Below are positions 37,355-46,628 of a stretch of 64,000 nucleotides of DNA, piece after piece; position 1 is the stretch's first letter, and each line of letters opens with the position of its first letter. Source of the stretch: Roseiarcus sp963721905 (lineage in GTDB: Bacteria > Pseudomonadota > Alphaproteobacteria > Rhizobiales > Beijerinckiaceae); the NCBI GenBank assembly GCA_963721905.1, contig CAVRMF010000016.1, positions 89,885 to 153,884 on the forward strand, in the 5' to 3' direction. Made by a program: the position numbers and the translations under genes. The notes beneath the pieces were generated by a model. That model worked only from the letters and a program-made list of their open reading frames with translations. It had not been told where the DNA came from and made no database searches.

Positions 37355-38326
37355 TCAATTACGTCGTCCGAACGTTCCAGAATCGTCTCGGGTATCTCCA
37401 GACCTCGGTCGTGAGCGGCCTTGAAATTCACCGTAAAATGATATCGCGTCGGCAATTCGAGCGGCAGATCGCCTGGGTTCGCGCCGCGCAGGATTCTGTC
37501 CGACAGGTCGGCGGCGCGATCGAGTTCATCATCCGCGTCGGCGGCGTAGGCAAGAAGGCCGCCGAGGTGCGCAAGAAAGCCAAATTCCTCCATGTCGGGC
37601 ACACGGTGCGCGGCGGCGTATTGGAAGATCAGATCATGGTTGAGGATGGTCAGGTCGTCGGCGACGACGAATATGGCGTCGGGCGGGTCCTTGCTCATCT
37701 TGTCAAAGGCGATCTTGAAACTGTCGGGCGAGCGAAGCGGCAACAATTCTGTTTCGAGTCCGAGCTTGTTCGCCTCGGCTCGGACCGCATTGCAACGCAT
37801 CGACATCGCGAGATCGCCCTCGTTCCACAGCATCGCGACTTTGTGCACGCTCGGAACCGCTTCTTTGAGCAGCTGAAGGCGCTTGGCCGACAGGTCTGTC
37901 GAAACCTGCGAGACGCCTGTGACGCGGCCGCCGGGATGGGAGACGCTTCGAACCATGCCCGTCTCCACCGGATCGCCGGCATGGATCGCGACGATTGGAA
38001 CATCGGGCGCCTTGTCCAGTACGGCGACCGCGGCCGGGTATGAGCAAGTGATGATGAGGTCCAAATGTCGGGCGGCCAAATCTGCAGCCATGCCGATGAG
38101 ACGGGCGCTGTCGCCGTTTGCGGCGCGACGCTCGAATTCGATCGTCTTTCCTTCGACATAGCCGCGCTTTGCGAGAGCCTGCACAAGGCCTGGGGCGAGA
38201 CTGCATGTGCCTTCGCGAACTCATAGTCAGGAGGCCCACCCGGTAGACCTTCGTCGCAGTTTGAGCGCGCGCGGCCCAGACGAGAACGCCCGCCACAAGA
38301 AGCACTATGAAAAGTCGAAACGACAA
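37351..38326 (-). pseudogene. ABC_sub_bind-type periplasmic binding protein, frameshifted
   Basis: Periplasmic binding protein of the ABC_sub_bind (COG2984-like) family. It begins at a TTG at 38326 with GGAGG six bases upstream; the signal peptide is LFIVLLVAGVLVWAARAQ, then KVYRVGLLTMSS. One missing base near 38,226-38,232 shifts the frame, and the rest (LVQALAKRGYVEGKTIEFE, LDLIITCSYPAAVAVL, VPSVHKVAMLWNEGD, PDMEEFGFLAHLGGLLAYA) follows to 37,351. Corrected length is about 325 residues. Its end overlaps the cyclase start (ATGA), so the two were translated together; it may present a ligand to the cyclase sensor. Confidence 0.8.
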
Positions 38327-38530
38327 TTTTCGCCTCCTTGCCGGCAGGCGCAGCGTTGTCAGGCTTATCGGCTCGACGGTGGTCCGCCGATACCGCCTCG
38401 CCGCCCGATTGTCTTCCAATTCGGTGGCGCTCGCAACGCGATTCTGTTGGGCCGCACCGCACCGCGGCGTTGGCGATCGGGGTTGAGCAGATGATGCAGG
38501 CAAAGCAGGCGAGCAGACTGTTTTCCGTGA

Positions 38531-38629
38531 GCGCGAGTGGCGAATGTGTCGCGCGAGGTCGCCCACCGGACACTGAGGGACTTCGAGGAGCGCAACTGGA
38601 TCAGGCTACAATCGCATCGCCACCGTTAG
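38531..38629 (+). pseudogene. Possible Crp/Fnr-type winged-helix remnant
   Basis: Thirty-two codons read VANVSREVAHRTLRDFEERN and WIRL before a stop at 38,629. This resembles the recognition helix and wing of a Crp/Fnr-family regulator. The frame is closed upstream by a TGA at 38,528 and no cyclic-nucleotide domain is visible, so it is at best a remnant. It is divergent from the cyclase unit. Confidence 0.35.
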
Positions 38630-39010
38630 CCGCAGCGCCCGGATGCCAGAACACCGCGGCCTATGGTCAGCGACGGTCCCCAAATGGATCGTCCTCGGTC
38701 GCGATCTTGGATGACCGCTCTACGTCGATTGTGTTGAAAAACTCGGAAATTGGGCCATCGCGAAAATCTCGCTTTCGCGGGCGTCGCGTAATCTCAGCCG
38801 ATAGTCCTTACCGCAGGGCATATAGGAGCGTCGCACACGGCAAAACCGGTCGGCCAGCCGACCCCCTAAGGAATTTTTCATCGAGGCGGCCAGCGGTCTC
38901 CTGAATTGTGATCGATGCGGAAATTCGAGTTTTTCAACATCGGGTAATGGGCGGGAGCTCTTCCACGCAGGCCGGTACGATCGGCCGGGTTTTGGAAGAG
39001 GAGATCCGAC
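38630..39010. other. Intergenic stretch with no supported gene
   Basis: Between the regulator-like remnant and the second IS110 transposase I see no coding frame with family resemblance. The last part probably holds the left end of the IS110 element, but its boundary is not visible. Confidence 0.4.
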
Positions 39011-40020
39011 ATGGACTATTTTGCTGGCCTCGATATCTCGATGGACGAGACGCATGTTTGCGTTCTCGATCGCGAAGGCGTGGTGGTTCACGAGAGCAAG
39101 ACGGCGTCGACGGCAGGCGATCGCCGGCGAATTGGCGAAAGCGCCGAAGTGTCGTCGCATCGTATTCGAGACCGGACGCATGGCGCCGATCCTGTTTCAC
39201 GGGTTGAGCCAACTCGGCCTTCCCGTGGTCTGCGTCGAAAGCCGGCAGGCCTACCAGGCGCTCAAGTCGCTGGCGACCCACAAGACCGATCGCAACGACG
39301 CGCGAGGTCTGGCGCATTTGGCCCGCACCGGGTTCTTCAAGCCCGTGCATGTCAAGTCTCTATGCGCTCACGCTCTCCGCTCACTCATAACCGCGCGCAA
39401 GAGGCTGGTGGGCCAGCGAGTGACCTTGGAAAATCAGATCCGAGGTTTGGCGGTCGTGTTCGGGATCCGGCTGCCTCGCGCGCTGACCGCCGCCTTCATC
39501 GACAAGGCTCTTAAAACAAGCGAGGGGATCGCTGGTCTCTCTGCCGCTGCGGGGTCTGATTGCCGCGCGAACTGCCGTGATGACGGCGGTCGCCGCGATC
39601 GACGCGGATATGAGACGTATGGCGAGGGCCTCGGCAGCCTGCAGCCGGCTGATGACAATCCCGGGCGTCGGCCAACTGACGGCGCTGGCTTTTGTGGCCG
39701 CAATCGACGATCCTTCGCGCATTCGCCGATCGCGAGACGTTGGCGCCTATCTGGGCCTGGTCCCAAGACGGTATCAGTCCGGCGAGGTCGACTACGTCGG
39801 CAGCATCTCGAAATGCGGGGACCGGCGGGTGCGGACGCTTCTGTACGAGGCCGCCAACGTCATGCTGACGCGCTATAAGGGCCAGCTCAAGCTCAAGGAC
39901 TGGGCCTTTGCGATCGCCAAGCGGTCAACGATGCGCAAGGCCAAGGTCGCTCTGGCCCGCCGCCTCGCGATCATCATGCACGCGATGCTGCGAGACGGGA
40001 CCGAGTTCGTCTTCGACTAA
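39011..40020 (+). pseudogene. IS110-family transposase, two frameshifts
   Basis: Three consecutive frames together give one transposase of about 336 codons. Frame one: MDYFAGLDISMDETHVCVLD. After a shift near 39,105-39,118: IVFETGRMAPILFHGLSQLG and THKTDRNDARGLAHL. After a second shift near 39,540: RMARASAACSRLMTIPGVGQ, YLGLVPRRYQSGEVDYVG, SKCGDRRVRTLLYEAANVML. The DEDD acidic residues sit in LDIS and KTDRNDA. It differs from the IS110-family copy at 33.6 kb, so it is a separate, older insertion. Confidence 0.85.
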
Positions 40021-41119
40021 GCGCAATCACGAGACAGGAGGCCGAATCTAGCTCCCAAGAGGAGCGACGCCCAGGGAGGGAGCAGATGACGGCGCGGATT
40101 CTGTTGCAGGGGCCAACCGCTGGCCGACTGCGATTTCAACCTAGCCGCCCTGCACCCAGCTGACCCCATCAAGTGCCGAACGAGCACGCAGAGAACACAG
40201 GCACCCGAAAGCGTCGACACCGGAAGAGGCTCCCGCCCTTGACCCGAGGCGAAGCCCCCAGCCGACCAATTGAAATTCCCGAAATCGGTCGAGCTATACA
40301 ACTACGCATGCCGTTGCGCGTCGAGCTGATGGGCGAGCGGTTTGGTTCTTGTTTCGTTCGCTCAGTGCGATATCATGCTCGGGTGTCTGACCTTTCCGAA
40401 AAGACTAATCCCGGCCCGGCGCGACGACCTCATCGCGACGCTCGCCTTCGCGCTAACTCATGACAGCCGCCTGGCCAGGATGCAGTCGGCCGAACTGCTG
40501 GCCTCGATCGTGGCTGAGCGCATCGTCGACCGTCTCGAGGCCTCCGGCTACGTCGTGATGCAAGCGCCGCCAGCGCGCGGCGCCGCGCCGCTCGGCCGCG
40601 GTCATGAGGGCCGACGATACAGCGCGTGTTCAAATGGCTGCGGACGAGACTCGAGGCGAGAAGGATCGCTGCCGAAGATCCCGATCGCGTCCTGGCGCGA
40701 CGGGGCGAACCCGTCGATGCGCGGGATGATCTTGATCCGATTGCAGAGCTTGTTCGGATCGTCGGCGAACGTGATGTCGACGATCGGCGCCCCGCGCCGA
40801 CGCCGTCGCGCGCCGCAAGCAGCCACGAAGGCGGTAGGGCCCGGCAGGCTCCCCGCTGGCGCAAGTCGACGCTGAGGCGCTCATCCGCGACCATGCACCG
40901 AGGGCCGCCTCGACCTTTTGAGGGAACGTTCACCTTTCCCGGATCGGCGGGCCTGTGGGGAAGGTAGCGCCGGCCGTCGTCTGGGCACAAACGACGGCCG
41001 GCCAAGTATCGTCAGAACGCGGTGACAACGCCGCTTTCGCTCGAAGGGGCCGAGCGCCAACGATAGCCCCGATCGAAGGAGACTTGAGCCTCATTAGAGG
41101 CTTCGAGGGCTGAACAATC
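40021..41119. other. Decayed intergenic region with gene scraps
   Basis: No intact gene is supported. A plus-strand stretch at about 40,400-40,570 (RRDDLIATLAFALTHDSRL, IVAERIVDRLEASGYVVMQ) looks like a small conserved alphaproteobacterial protein whose ends are lost. An overlapping minus-strand stretch at 40,602-40,826 (FADDPNKLCNRIKIIPRIDG) also has protein-like composition. Neither has a good start. The region lies between two decayed insertion sequences and reads as scar tissue. Confidence 0.4.
40969..41002. repeat. Perfect 12-bp inverted repeat
   Basis: gccggccgtcgt and acgacggccggc flank a 10-base loop. No T-run follows on either strand, so a rho-independent terminator is not well supported; it could be a cruciform or a protein site. 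Confidence 0.5.
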
Positions 41120-41353
41120 TCAGTCGGATTGTAGCTTTTCAGAGCTCGGCGACTCGAAAACCCGAGCCCGTGCATGGGCAACCATCCAGCCCGCCGCAGG
41201 ATCAATTTTACCCGAGACGTTGCAGCATAACTCAAGCAACTCGATGCACGTCGACATTAACCTGCGTGCTTGGCGTGCCGACAGGTTCAATTCGCCGATC
41301 TCTGTCTTGGGGTCGTGCATTTCAGAACTATCGGCCTTCGATCTCTTGGCCAA
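41120..41353 (-). CDS. Small hypothetical protein
   Basis: A 77-residue protein starting at a TTG at 41353, five bases after GGGGAGG, a strong ribosome site. The middle (ARQARRLMSTCIELLELCC) is helical and cysteine-containing, followed by PAAGWMVAHARARVFESP. I do not recognise a family. It is flanked by mobile-element debris and another small orphan ORF, so it may belong to a former island. Confidence 0.55.
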   Translation of the reverse strand: MAKRSKADSSEMHDPKTEIGELNLSARQARRLMSTCIELLELCCNVSGKIDPAAGWMVAHARARVFESPSSEKLQSD

Positions 41354-41514
41354 GTTACCCTCCCCAATATAGGAAGTTGCAACTGCCAGTTTGTTGACGG
41401 ATCGTCAGCATGCCAATAGCCAAATTTGGGGAGGGGCGAAACCTGAACGGTGGCGACGCGGAAGGACGCCGACCGTCAGGATGACTATCGCAAAAAGGCG
41501 CGGCGCGCTGCTTA

Positions 41515-41730
41515 TCAAGCTCTATTGCGCGCAATAGATCGGGCGGCGTCGAGTGCTTCGATCAAAGCGCGGCTCGCGTTGGCCCCGGCCCTGGCTTCTT
41601 TGAGGCAGTATCCGATTGCCCGGCGCGCCGCCTTGAGCGCGTCGTCGAGTTCGTCGCCGGAATAGCGTTTGGCAACTCGCAGAATAACCGCGGCGCGTTC
41701 GATCGCGCGGTGGTCGAAATGGCGTGTCAT
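41515..41730 (-). CDS. Small hypothetical helical protein
   Basis: A 71-residue, Ala/Arg-rich, probably all-helical protein (IERAAVILRVAKRY, ALKAARRAIGYCLKEARAG, ALIEALDAARSIARNRA). The start is ATG at 41730 with a weak GGGAC upstream. The composition is more protein-like than that of the overlapping plus-strand frame at 41,450. No family is recognised. Confidence 0.45.
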   Translation of the reverse strand: MTRHFDHRAIERAAVILRVAKRYSGDELDDALKAARRAIGYCLKEARAGANASRALIEALDAARSIARNRA

Positions 41731-42365
41731 GATTGTCCCGCGAACACTCAGTCTAGGGCGGGGGGCGTTGATGATGTCCCTTGAGATGACCCCCCGCCAA
41801 GCGGGCCTTTACAGGATCGCCGGCCAGCGCGCAGTGAGACGGTCACGCAGTTCTTACCGCCGCTAATTGGCCTAGCGGGAGATCGGGGCGCGGCGCGGAC
41901 CGTTGGATCGCCAAACGATCAGACATTACCGAGTTCGCGGCAAATCGCCCGATGCGTCGCGATGCAAAGAAAAAGGGCCGCCACGGGAGGAGGCCCGGCG
42001 GCGGCCCGAAGGGAGGACATATACGGCCGAGAGTGAACAACGCTCACATTTCAGCGTCAACCGTTCAGGGACCTGCATTCCGCGTTATCCACCGTTGCAA
42101 CGCAGGAAGCCGACAGACTTGCCGGAACACACGCCGGCCGGACGCCCTCGCATTGGCGGCGCGTCGCGCACATGACCGGCAAGAGGAGTCGGCGCGAAAC
42201 CGCGACCCGGATGCTGGGAATGACCAGTGCCACCAAGTCGTTGCGCTCGATTACCTTAATTCGCAATTGACGTAACGTGATGATTTCGGCGCTCCTCATT
42301 AGGTGCTAGCGAAGAGACGACAGTGAGTCCTGTCAACGCGGCTCAACTCTGCTCGAACTCTGACC
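41731..42365. other. Intergenic region without supported gene
   Basis: Six-frame inspection shows only short, biased frames. The one clear element is a terminator-like hairpin at 41,970-42,007. Confidence 0.45.
41970..42007 (-). terminator. Candidate rho-independent terminator
   Basis: On the minus strand GGGCCGCC, a 17-base loop and GGCGGCCC are followed directly by TTTTTCTTTGC. The stem is eight GC-rich pairs. No gene is recognised just upstream on the minus strand, so the transcript it ends is unknown, possibly a small RNA. Confidence 0.45.
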
Positions 42366-42540
42366 ATGCAATTTCGCATCCAATTCCTCGACGGGTCGGC
42401 GCGCGTCATTCGCCAGCTGTACGCGGACGCACGAAACGCCGCCGGCGCGATCGCGCTCGTCGCCGACATAGACTGGCCGCCGCGCGCCGTCACCATGCGA
42501 GTGCTCGACCTGGACGGGCGCGAGGTTCATTCCAGGGTCA
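42366..42540 (+). pseudogene. Small conserved-type hypothetical protein, 3' end lost
   Basis: The ATG at 42366 opens a protein-like frame of about 58 residues: MQFRIQFLDGSARVIRQLYA, GAIALVADIDWPPRAVTMRV, LDLDGREVHS. Near 42,540 the sequence changes to an IS1380 transposase in another frame and this reading continues as nonsense. The gene was cut by the IS fragment. Its function is unknown. Confidence 0.55.
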
Positions 42541-42545
42541 AGGGC

Positions 42546-43422
42546 GACACTCATCGACGCGACCGACGACCCGCTGTACGGCCATCAGGAGGGCCGGTTC
42601 TTCCACGGCTATTACGACGGCTACTGCTATCTGCCGCTGTATGTGTTCTGCGGCCGCCATCTCCTGGCGGCCAAGCTCAGGCCCTCGAACATCGACGCCA
42701 GCGCCGGATCGGTCGAGGAGGCGGCGCGGATCGTCAGGCAAATTCGGGCGCGCTGGCCGAAGACGCGCATCCTGTTGCGCGCCGACTCGGGCTTCGCCCG
42801 CGAGGCGCTGATGGCCTGGTGCGAACAGAACCGGGTCGACTTCGTGTTCGGCCTGGCGCGCAACCCCCGGCTCGTCGAGGAGATCGCCGCCGAACTCGCG
42901 CAGGCCGAGGCGGAAGCCGCCGCGACCGGCAAACCCGCCCGCCGCTTCAAGGACTTCCGCTATGCGACGCTCGACAGCTGGTCGCGCCGGCGCCGGGTGA
43001 TCGGCAAGGCGGAATGGACAAAGGGCGAGGTCAATCCGCGCTTCATCGTCACCTCGCTCAAGCAGGGCGAGATCAACGGCCGCTTCCTCTACGAGACGGT
43101 CTACTGCGCCCGCGGCGACATGGAGAACCGGATCAAGGAGTGCCAGGGCGACCTGTTCGCCGACCGCACCTCGACCGCCACCATGCGCGCCAACCAGCTC
43201 AGGCTCTGGCTGGCCTCGTTCGCCTATGTTCTGATCTGCGCGCTCAGGCGCGTCGGCCTCGCACACACCCAGTTCGCCGAGGCAACCTGCGGCACGATCA
43301 GGCTCAAGCTCCTCAAGCTCGCAGGCCTCGTCCGCATCAGCGCGCGCCGCATCAAATTCGCGCTCGCCTCGGCTTGTCCTTACGCCGACGAATGGCGCCT
43401 CGCCGCCGTCCGCCTCGCCTGA
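42546..43422 (+). pseudogene. IS1380-family transposase, N-terminally truncated
   Basis: About 290 codons of a DDE transposase of the IS1380 family. It begins in LIDATDDPLYGHQEGRFFHG, which carries the first catalytic Asp, and continues with ILLRADSGFAREALMAW (second Asp), RDMENRIKE-like residues at YCARGDMENRIKECQGDLF (Glu) and the conserved ending. About 150 N-terminal residues are missing, so it is not functional. The right end of the IS probably lies near 43,600, where gagaaatgcgggctaggcc resembles a terminal repeat. Confidence 0.85.
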
Positions 43423-43660
43423 GGCGTCGCCGCGACGCCGACAAATCGCGGCAATCCACCCCTCGGCCCACAGGAGAACCGAAACACCCCGATCCAACTG
43501 CGCAAACGGCGCAAAGCGTGCGCTCGTCGGTCACACAGACGCTGCGCACATCCCCGTCAGCCAGTCTGCAATGCGCCCGCAGTCTGAGAAATGCGGGCTA
43601 GGCCCCTTCAGTAGTGTCTTTGTGCTGCGATCATCAGGCAAGCGTGGTCGGCGAACGCGC

Positions 43661-44053
43661 CTACAGCAGCGCCTCGGCGAAGCGCGCCGCGAGCGAGGCC
43701 CGGTCCTTCAGTTCGCACTCGTAGACGACAAGCGCGCGCCAGCCCATGGCGGGATAGGCGGCGAGCGTCCGCTCGTCGCGCGCCCGGTTGCGGGCGATCT
43801 TGGCCACCCAGTAGTCGGCGTTGGCCTTCGGCATGCGCGCGCCGCGCGGGCAGTCGTGACCGTGCCAGAAGCAGCCGTGCACGAAAATCGCGAGCTTGCG
43901 GCCCGCATAAACGATATCCGGCTTGCCGGGCAGGTCGGCGCGATGGAGGCGGTAGCCGGGGGCCAGCGGGCGCAGGATCGCCCTGACCGCGCGCTCCGGC
44001 CCGGTATCGCGCGCTTTGACGGCGCGCATGACGGCGGAGCGGTCGTAGGTCAT
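43661..44053 (-). CDS. vsr: Very short patch repair endonuclease (Vsr)
   Basis: DNA mismatch endonuclease of about 130 residues that nicks at T:G mismatches left by deamination of 5-methylcytosine. VMRAVKARDTGPERAVR, LHRADLPGKPDIVY (catalytic Asp), IFVHGCFWHGHDC (metal and zinc ligands), YWVAKIARNRARDERTL and GWRALVVYECEL follow E. coli Vsr throughout. I prefer the Met at 44053, matching the family N-terminus; an upstream Met at 44083 is possible. Vsr genes normally accompany a C5 cytosine methyltransferase; the one in this window is at 50.3 kb. Confidence 0.92.
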   Translation of the reverse strand: MTYDRSAVMRAVKARDTGPERAVRAILRPLAPGYRLHRADLPGKPDIVYAGRKLAIFVHGCFWHGHDCPRGARMPKANADYWVAKIARNRARDERTLAAYPAMGWRALVVYECELKDRASLAARFAEALL

Positions 44054-44361
44054 GCGCTCGTCCCGGCTCTCTGAGGCCTCCACCTTAATCTTCGCCGTTG
44101 TCGCCTTCCACCTCAGTCCGCCGCCCGAGGAGCGATTTGGTTCAACGCGGACTCTACATCGACCAGGCCCCGTGGGAAATCAACGTGTTTGAGGTCCGGA
44201 GCGCCAGCGCGGGTGCATGACAAAGCCAATGGAGACCAGGCAAGGTTCGTGATCGAGGAATCTCGTCCACCTTCGCCCTGCCGCATGGCGTGCTAAAAAC
44301 TGCTCACTCGCCGATCGGTTGAGGCAATCAAGCCCAGGCAGTCGAGGGGGGTTTTCCGGTC

Positions 44362-44883
44362 ATGATCGACGCCGCCAACTATTCAGCGACCGAGACGTTG
44401 CGCGACGGGCGCACGGTCGAGATCCGCGCCCAGCGTCCGCAGGACCGCGAAGCCATGCACGCGGCGATCGCACGAATCAGCTCGGGGTCGCTTTACCGTC
44501 GCTTCTTCGCGGTCAGGCGCGAGTTTTCAGACAAGGAGACGGACTATTTCCTCGACATCGACTTCGTCAACCACGTCGCTTTGGTGGTGGTAGCCAACGA
44601 AGCCGGCCAGCCGACGATCGTCGGCGGCGGGCGGTATGTTGTCGTTGAGCCCGGTCAAGCCGAAGTCGCGTTCGCGATCATCGACGGGTATCAGGGCCTA
44701 GGCATCGGCTCAGCATTGATGCGCCATCTCGCAACCCTCGGCCGTGAAGCCGGACTTCGCGAGTTCATCGCCGAGGTCCTCTCGGAAAATGCCCCCATGC
44801 TGAACGTGTTCGAGCGCAGTGGCCTCCCGATGAGCACAAGGCGCGAGGGCCCTGTCGTCCATGTCACTCTGCGCTTTTCCTGA
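44362..44883 (+). CDS. GNAT-family N-acetyltransferase
   Basis: A 173-residue acetyltransferase. VEIRAQRPQDREAMHAAI opens the fold, GRYVVVEPGQAEVAFAIID is the central strand, and YQGLGIGSALMRHLATLG carries the acetyl-CoA pyrophosphate loop (Q/RxxGxG/A). NAPMLNVFERSGL is the following helix. The arrangement resembles the C-terminal acetyltransferase module of Pat-type protein acetylases, but no CoA-ligase-like domain is attached. The acceptor is unknown. Confidence 0.88.
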   Translation: MIDAANYSATETLRDGRTVEIRAQRPQDREAMHAAIARISSGSLYRRFFAVRREFSDKETDYFLDIDFVNHVALVVVANEAGQPTIVGGGRYVVVEPGQAEVAFAIIDGYQGLGIGSALMRHLATLGREAGLREFIAEVLSENAPMLNVFERSGLPMSTRREGPVVHVTLRFS

Positions 44884-44952
44884 TCGCCTGAGGCGCTCGG
44901 GCCTGCGCTCCGACCTGGTCGCGCGACGCAACTAAAGCGAGGAAGATCATCC

Positions 44953-45552
44953 ATGAAAACGATCACTCATTTCGTACAGACGACGATTATCGGCGGCGTC
45001 TTTTTCCTGGCGCCGATCGTTGTGCTGATTGTCATCCTCGCCAAGGCGTTCGACTACGCGAAGAAAGGCTTGAACGCCGTTCTTGTTCACTTTCCGGCCG
45101 CCTCGGACTTGAGCGCTGGCGCGGCGACGGCGCTGTCGGTCACAATCATCGCTCTCGTCTGCTTTCTTGCCGGGCTCATCGCCCACACCGTGATCGCGCA
45201 ACGCGTCGTCGACGCATTGGAGTCTTCGCTGCTGTCGAAGATTCCCGGTTACGACTATCTGAAGCAGGAGAGCGCAAGCGCGCTCGGCGTCGCCGAGATC
45301 GCGGAACTCCCGGTGGTCTTCGTGCCCATGGAAGGGGGCTGGCAGCTCGGCGTTCAGACCGGAGCGCTGAGCGGCGGCCTCGTCTCGATCTTCGTCCCCG
45401 GCGCGCCGAACCCGCATTCCGGGTCGGTCTTTTTCTTTTCGACGGACAATGTTCGGCCTGCCGGCGTCAAGCTGGCCGCTGGGCTCAACTGCCTCAGGCG
45501 ATGCGGCGCGGGCGCGTCCGCTCTCGGCGCCAGTTGGCCGGCCAAGGCGTAG
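44953..45552 (+). CDS. DUF502-family membrane protein
   Basis: A 199-residue inner-membrane protein with two transmembrane helices (IGGVFFLAPIVVLIVILA near residue 13 and ATALSVTIIALVCFLAGLIA near 58), followed by a beta-rich soluble part: IPGYDYLKQES, ELPVVFVPMEGGWQLGVQTG. This is the DUF502 layout; the function is not known. GAGGAAG precedes the ATG. The C-terminal 20 residues are low in family resemblance. It may form a unit with the GNAT gene 69 bases upstream. Confidence 0.85.
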   Translation: MKTITHFVQTTIIGGVFFLAPIVVLIVILAKAFDYAKKGLNAVLVHFPAASDLSAGAATALSVTIIALVCFLAGLIAHTVIAQRVVDALESSLLSKIPGYDYLKQESASALGVAEIAELPVVFVPMEGGWQLGVQTGALSGGLVSIFVPGAPNPHSGSVFFFSTDNVRPAGVKLAAGLNCLRRCGAGASALGASWPAKA

Positions 45553-45580
45553 CGCCGACTCGACTGTCGGCGCGGCTTCT
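45552..45580 (+). terminator. Candidate terminator after the DUF502 gene
   Basis: gcgccgac, a six-base loop and gtcggcgc form an eight-pair stem at 45,552-45,573, followed by ggcttctt. The T-run is weak, so termination efficiency is uncertain. Confidence 0.45.
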
Positions 45581-45684
45581 TAAACGCTATCGTGAAGTGG
45601 GGCGTAGAATGGCGATGAGGTCGAGCTGATCTGTCCTCGGGAATGATCTCTGCATCCCCAAATTGGACGCGTTCGAACTCGGCG

Positions 45685-46131
45685 CTAACCCGGATAGCAG
45701 GACTGAGCCGTGAGCGTCAGCGAGTTGGTCGAGAAGAAATAGCTCGTCAAATACGAGAAGGGGTAGCTCGCGCTCACCTCATTGCCGCACGCGAGCGTCG
45801 TGACGGTGAAGGTCGCGGGAGCCGGGTTGAGACCGTAGGCCTGCTGCGCCGCATATTGCTGCACGCCGGTCGCATTGGCGACGGCGTTTCCGTTGCTGTT
45901 GTAGCAATTCGTGGGGTTTGCGGCCAGGTTTTGACCCGCCAGAATCGCCGCATCGCTGGCGCTGGCGCAACGCGCGGCCATTTCGACGCCATGCTGCAAC
46001 GCGTTTCGAATCCAGATCAGAAATCCAACCTGGATGGCGCCAAACGTCAAGGCCAGGAGGAGCGCGATCGTAATCGAAACTTCGACCAAAGCCGCGCCAC
46101 CGGTATCGCCCCATAGCTGTCGCCGGGTCAT
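45685..46131 (-). CDS. TadE-like pilus-assembly protein
   Basis: A 148-residue pseudopilin-like protein. GGAALVEVSITIALLLALTF is the TadE N-terminal signature: a Gly/Ala processing-site region, then a Glu five residues into a hydrophobic helix. QVGFLIWIRNALQHGVEMAAR follows. The rest is a beta-rich periplasmic domain with cysteines (NPTNCYN, TLACGNE, AQSCYPG). It overlaps the upstream gene by four bases. No Tad secretion ATPase or prepilin peptidase is in the window. Confidence 0.82.
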   Translation of the reverse strand: MTRRQLWGDTGGAALVEVSITIALLLALTFGAIQVGFLIWIRNALQHGVEMAARCASASDAAILAGQNLAANPTNCYNSNGNAVANATGVQQYAAQQAYGLNPAPATFTVTTLACGNEVSASYPFSYLTSYFFSTNSLTLTAQSCYPG

Positions 46132-46622
46132 TGGATGCGCACCGTCGATTGGGCGACAAGATTGAAGCTGTTGGAAAAGCCGGGATAGGGGACGACCGTC
46201 GTATAGGTAGCCGTCGCCGAGACCGTGACGAAAAGTCCCGCGAGCGTGCCGTCAGCGCAGGTCGCCGTGCAGCCGGCGGTCGTCACCTGCGTCGTTGACG
46301 GGCATCCGCAAAACTCACTCGGCGCGGGCGAGGCGGCGACTCCGGCAAGGGTCGTGGCCCCGGTGACGGCAGTCGAGATATTCGCCGAAGAAAATCCATT
46401 CACCACCGCATATTGGGCGCCGGCCTGGGCAGCGTGCTCCACTTGCATCTTGCAATAGATGCCCAAGCCCAGATCCATCGTGCCGACGACCATGATGAGA
46501 AGCATCGGCGCGACGATCGTAAGTTCGACCAAGGCGGCGCCTCCGGTTTCTGCCGCAAGGCGACGGACGGCTTGCCAAATTGTCGAAGCCGTTGTTCTCG
46601 AAACGGGAATTTCCCCGAACAT
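46128..46622 (-). CDS. TadE/TadF-like pilus-assembly protein
   Basis: A 164-residue paralogue of the preceding gene. GGAALVELTIVAPMLLIMVV carries the same pseudopilin signature with Glu at the fifth position of the helix, then GLGIYCKMQVEHAAQAGAQY. The C-terminal part has cysteine pairs (FCGCPSTT, GCTATCAD) suggesting disulfides. It starts six bases after the stop of the TadG-like gene and overlaps the next gene by four, so the three are one operon. Confidence 0.82.
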   Translation of the reverse strand: MFGEIPVSRTTASTIWQAVRRLAAETGGAALVELTIVAPMLLIMVVGTMDLGLGIYCKMQVEHAAQAGAQYAVVNGFSSANISTAVTGATTLAGVAASPAPSEFCGCPSTTQVTTAGCTATCADGTLAGLFVTVSATATYTTVVPYPGFSNSFNLVAQSTVRIQ

Positions 46623-46628
46623 CGCGGC

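Noticed and set aside
42057..42299. An 80-codon minus-strand ORF upstream of the terminator at 41,970
   Set aside because: Weak composition and no ribosome site; not enough to call a gene.
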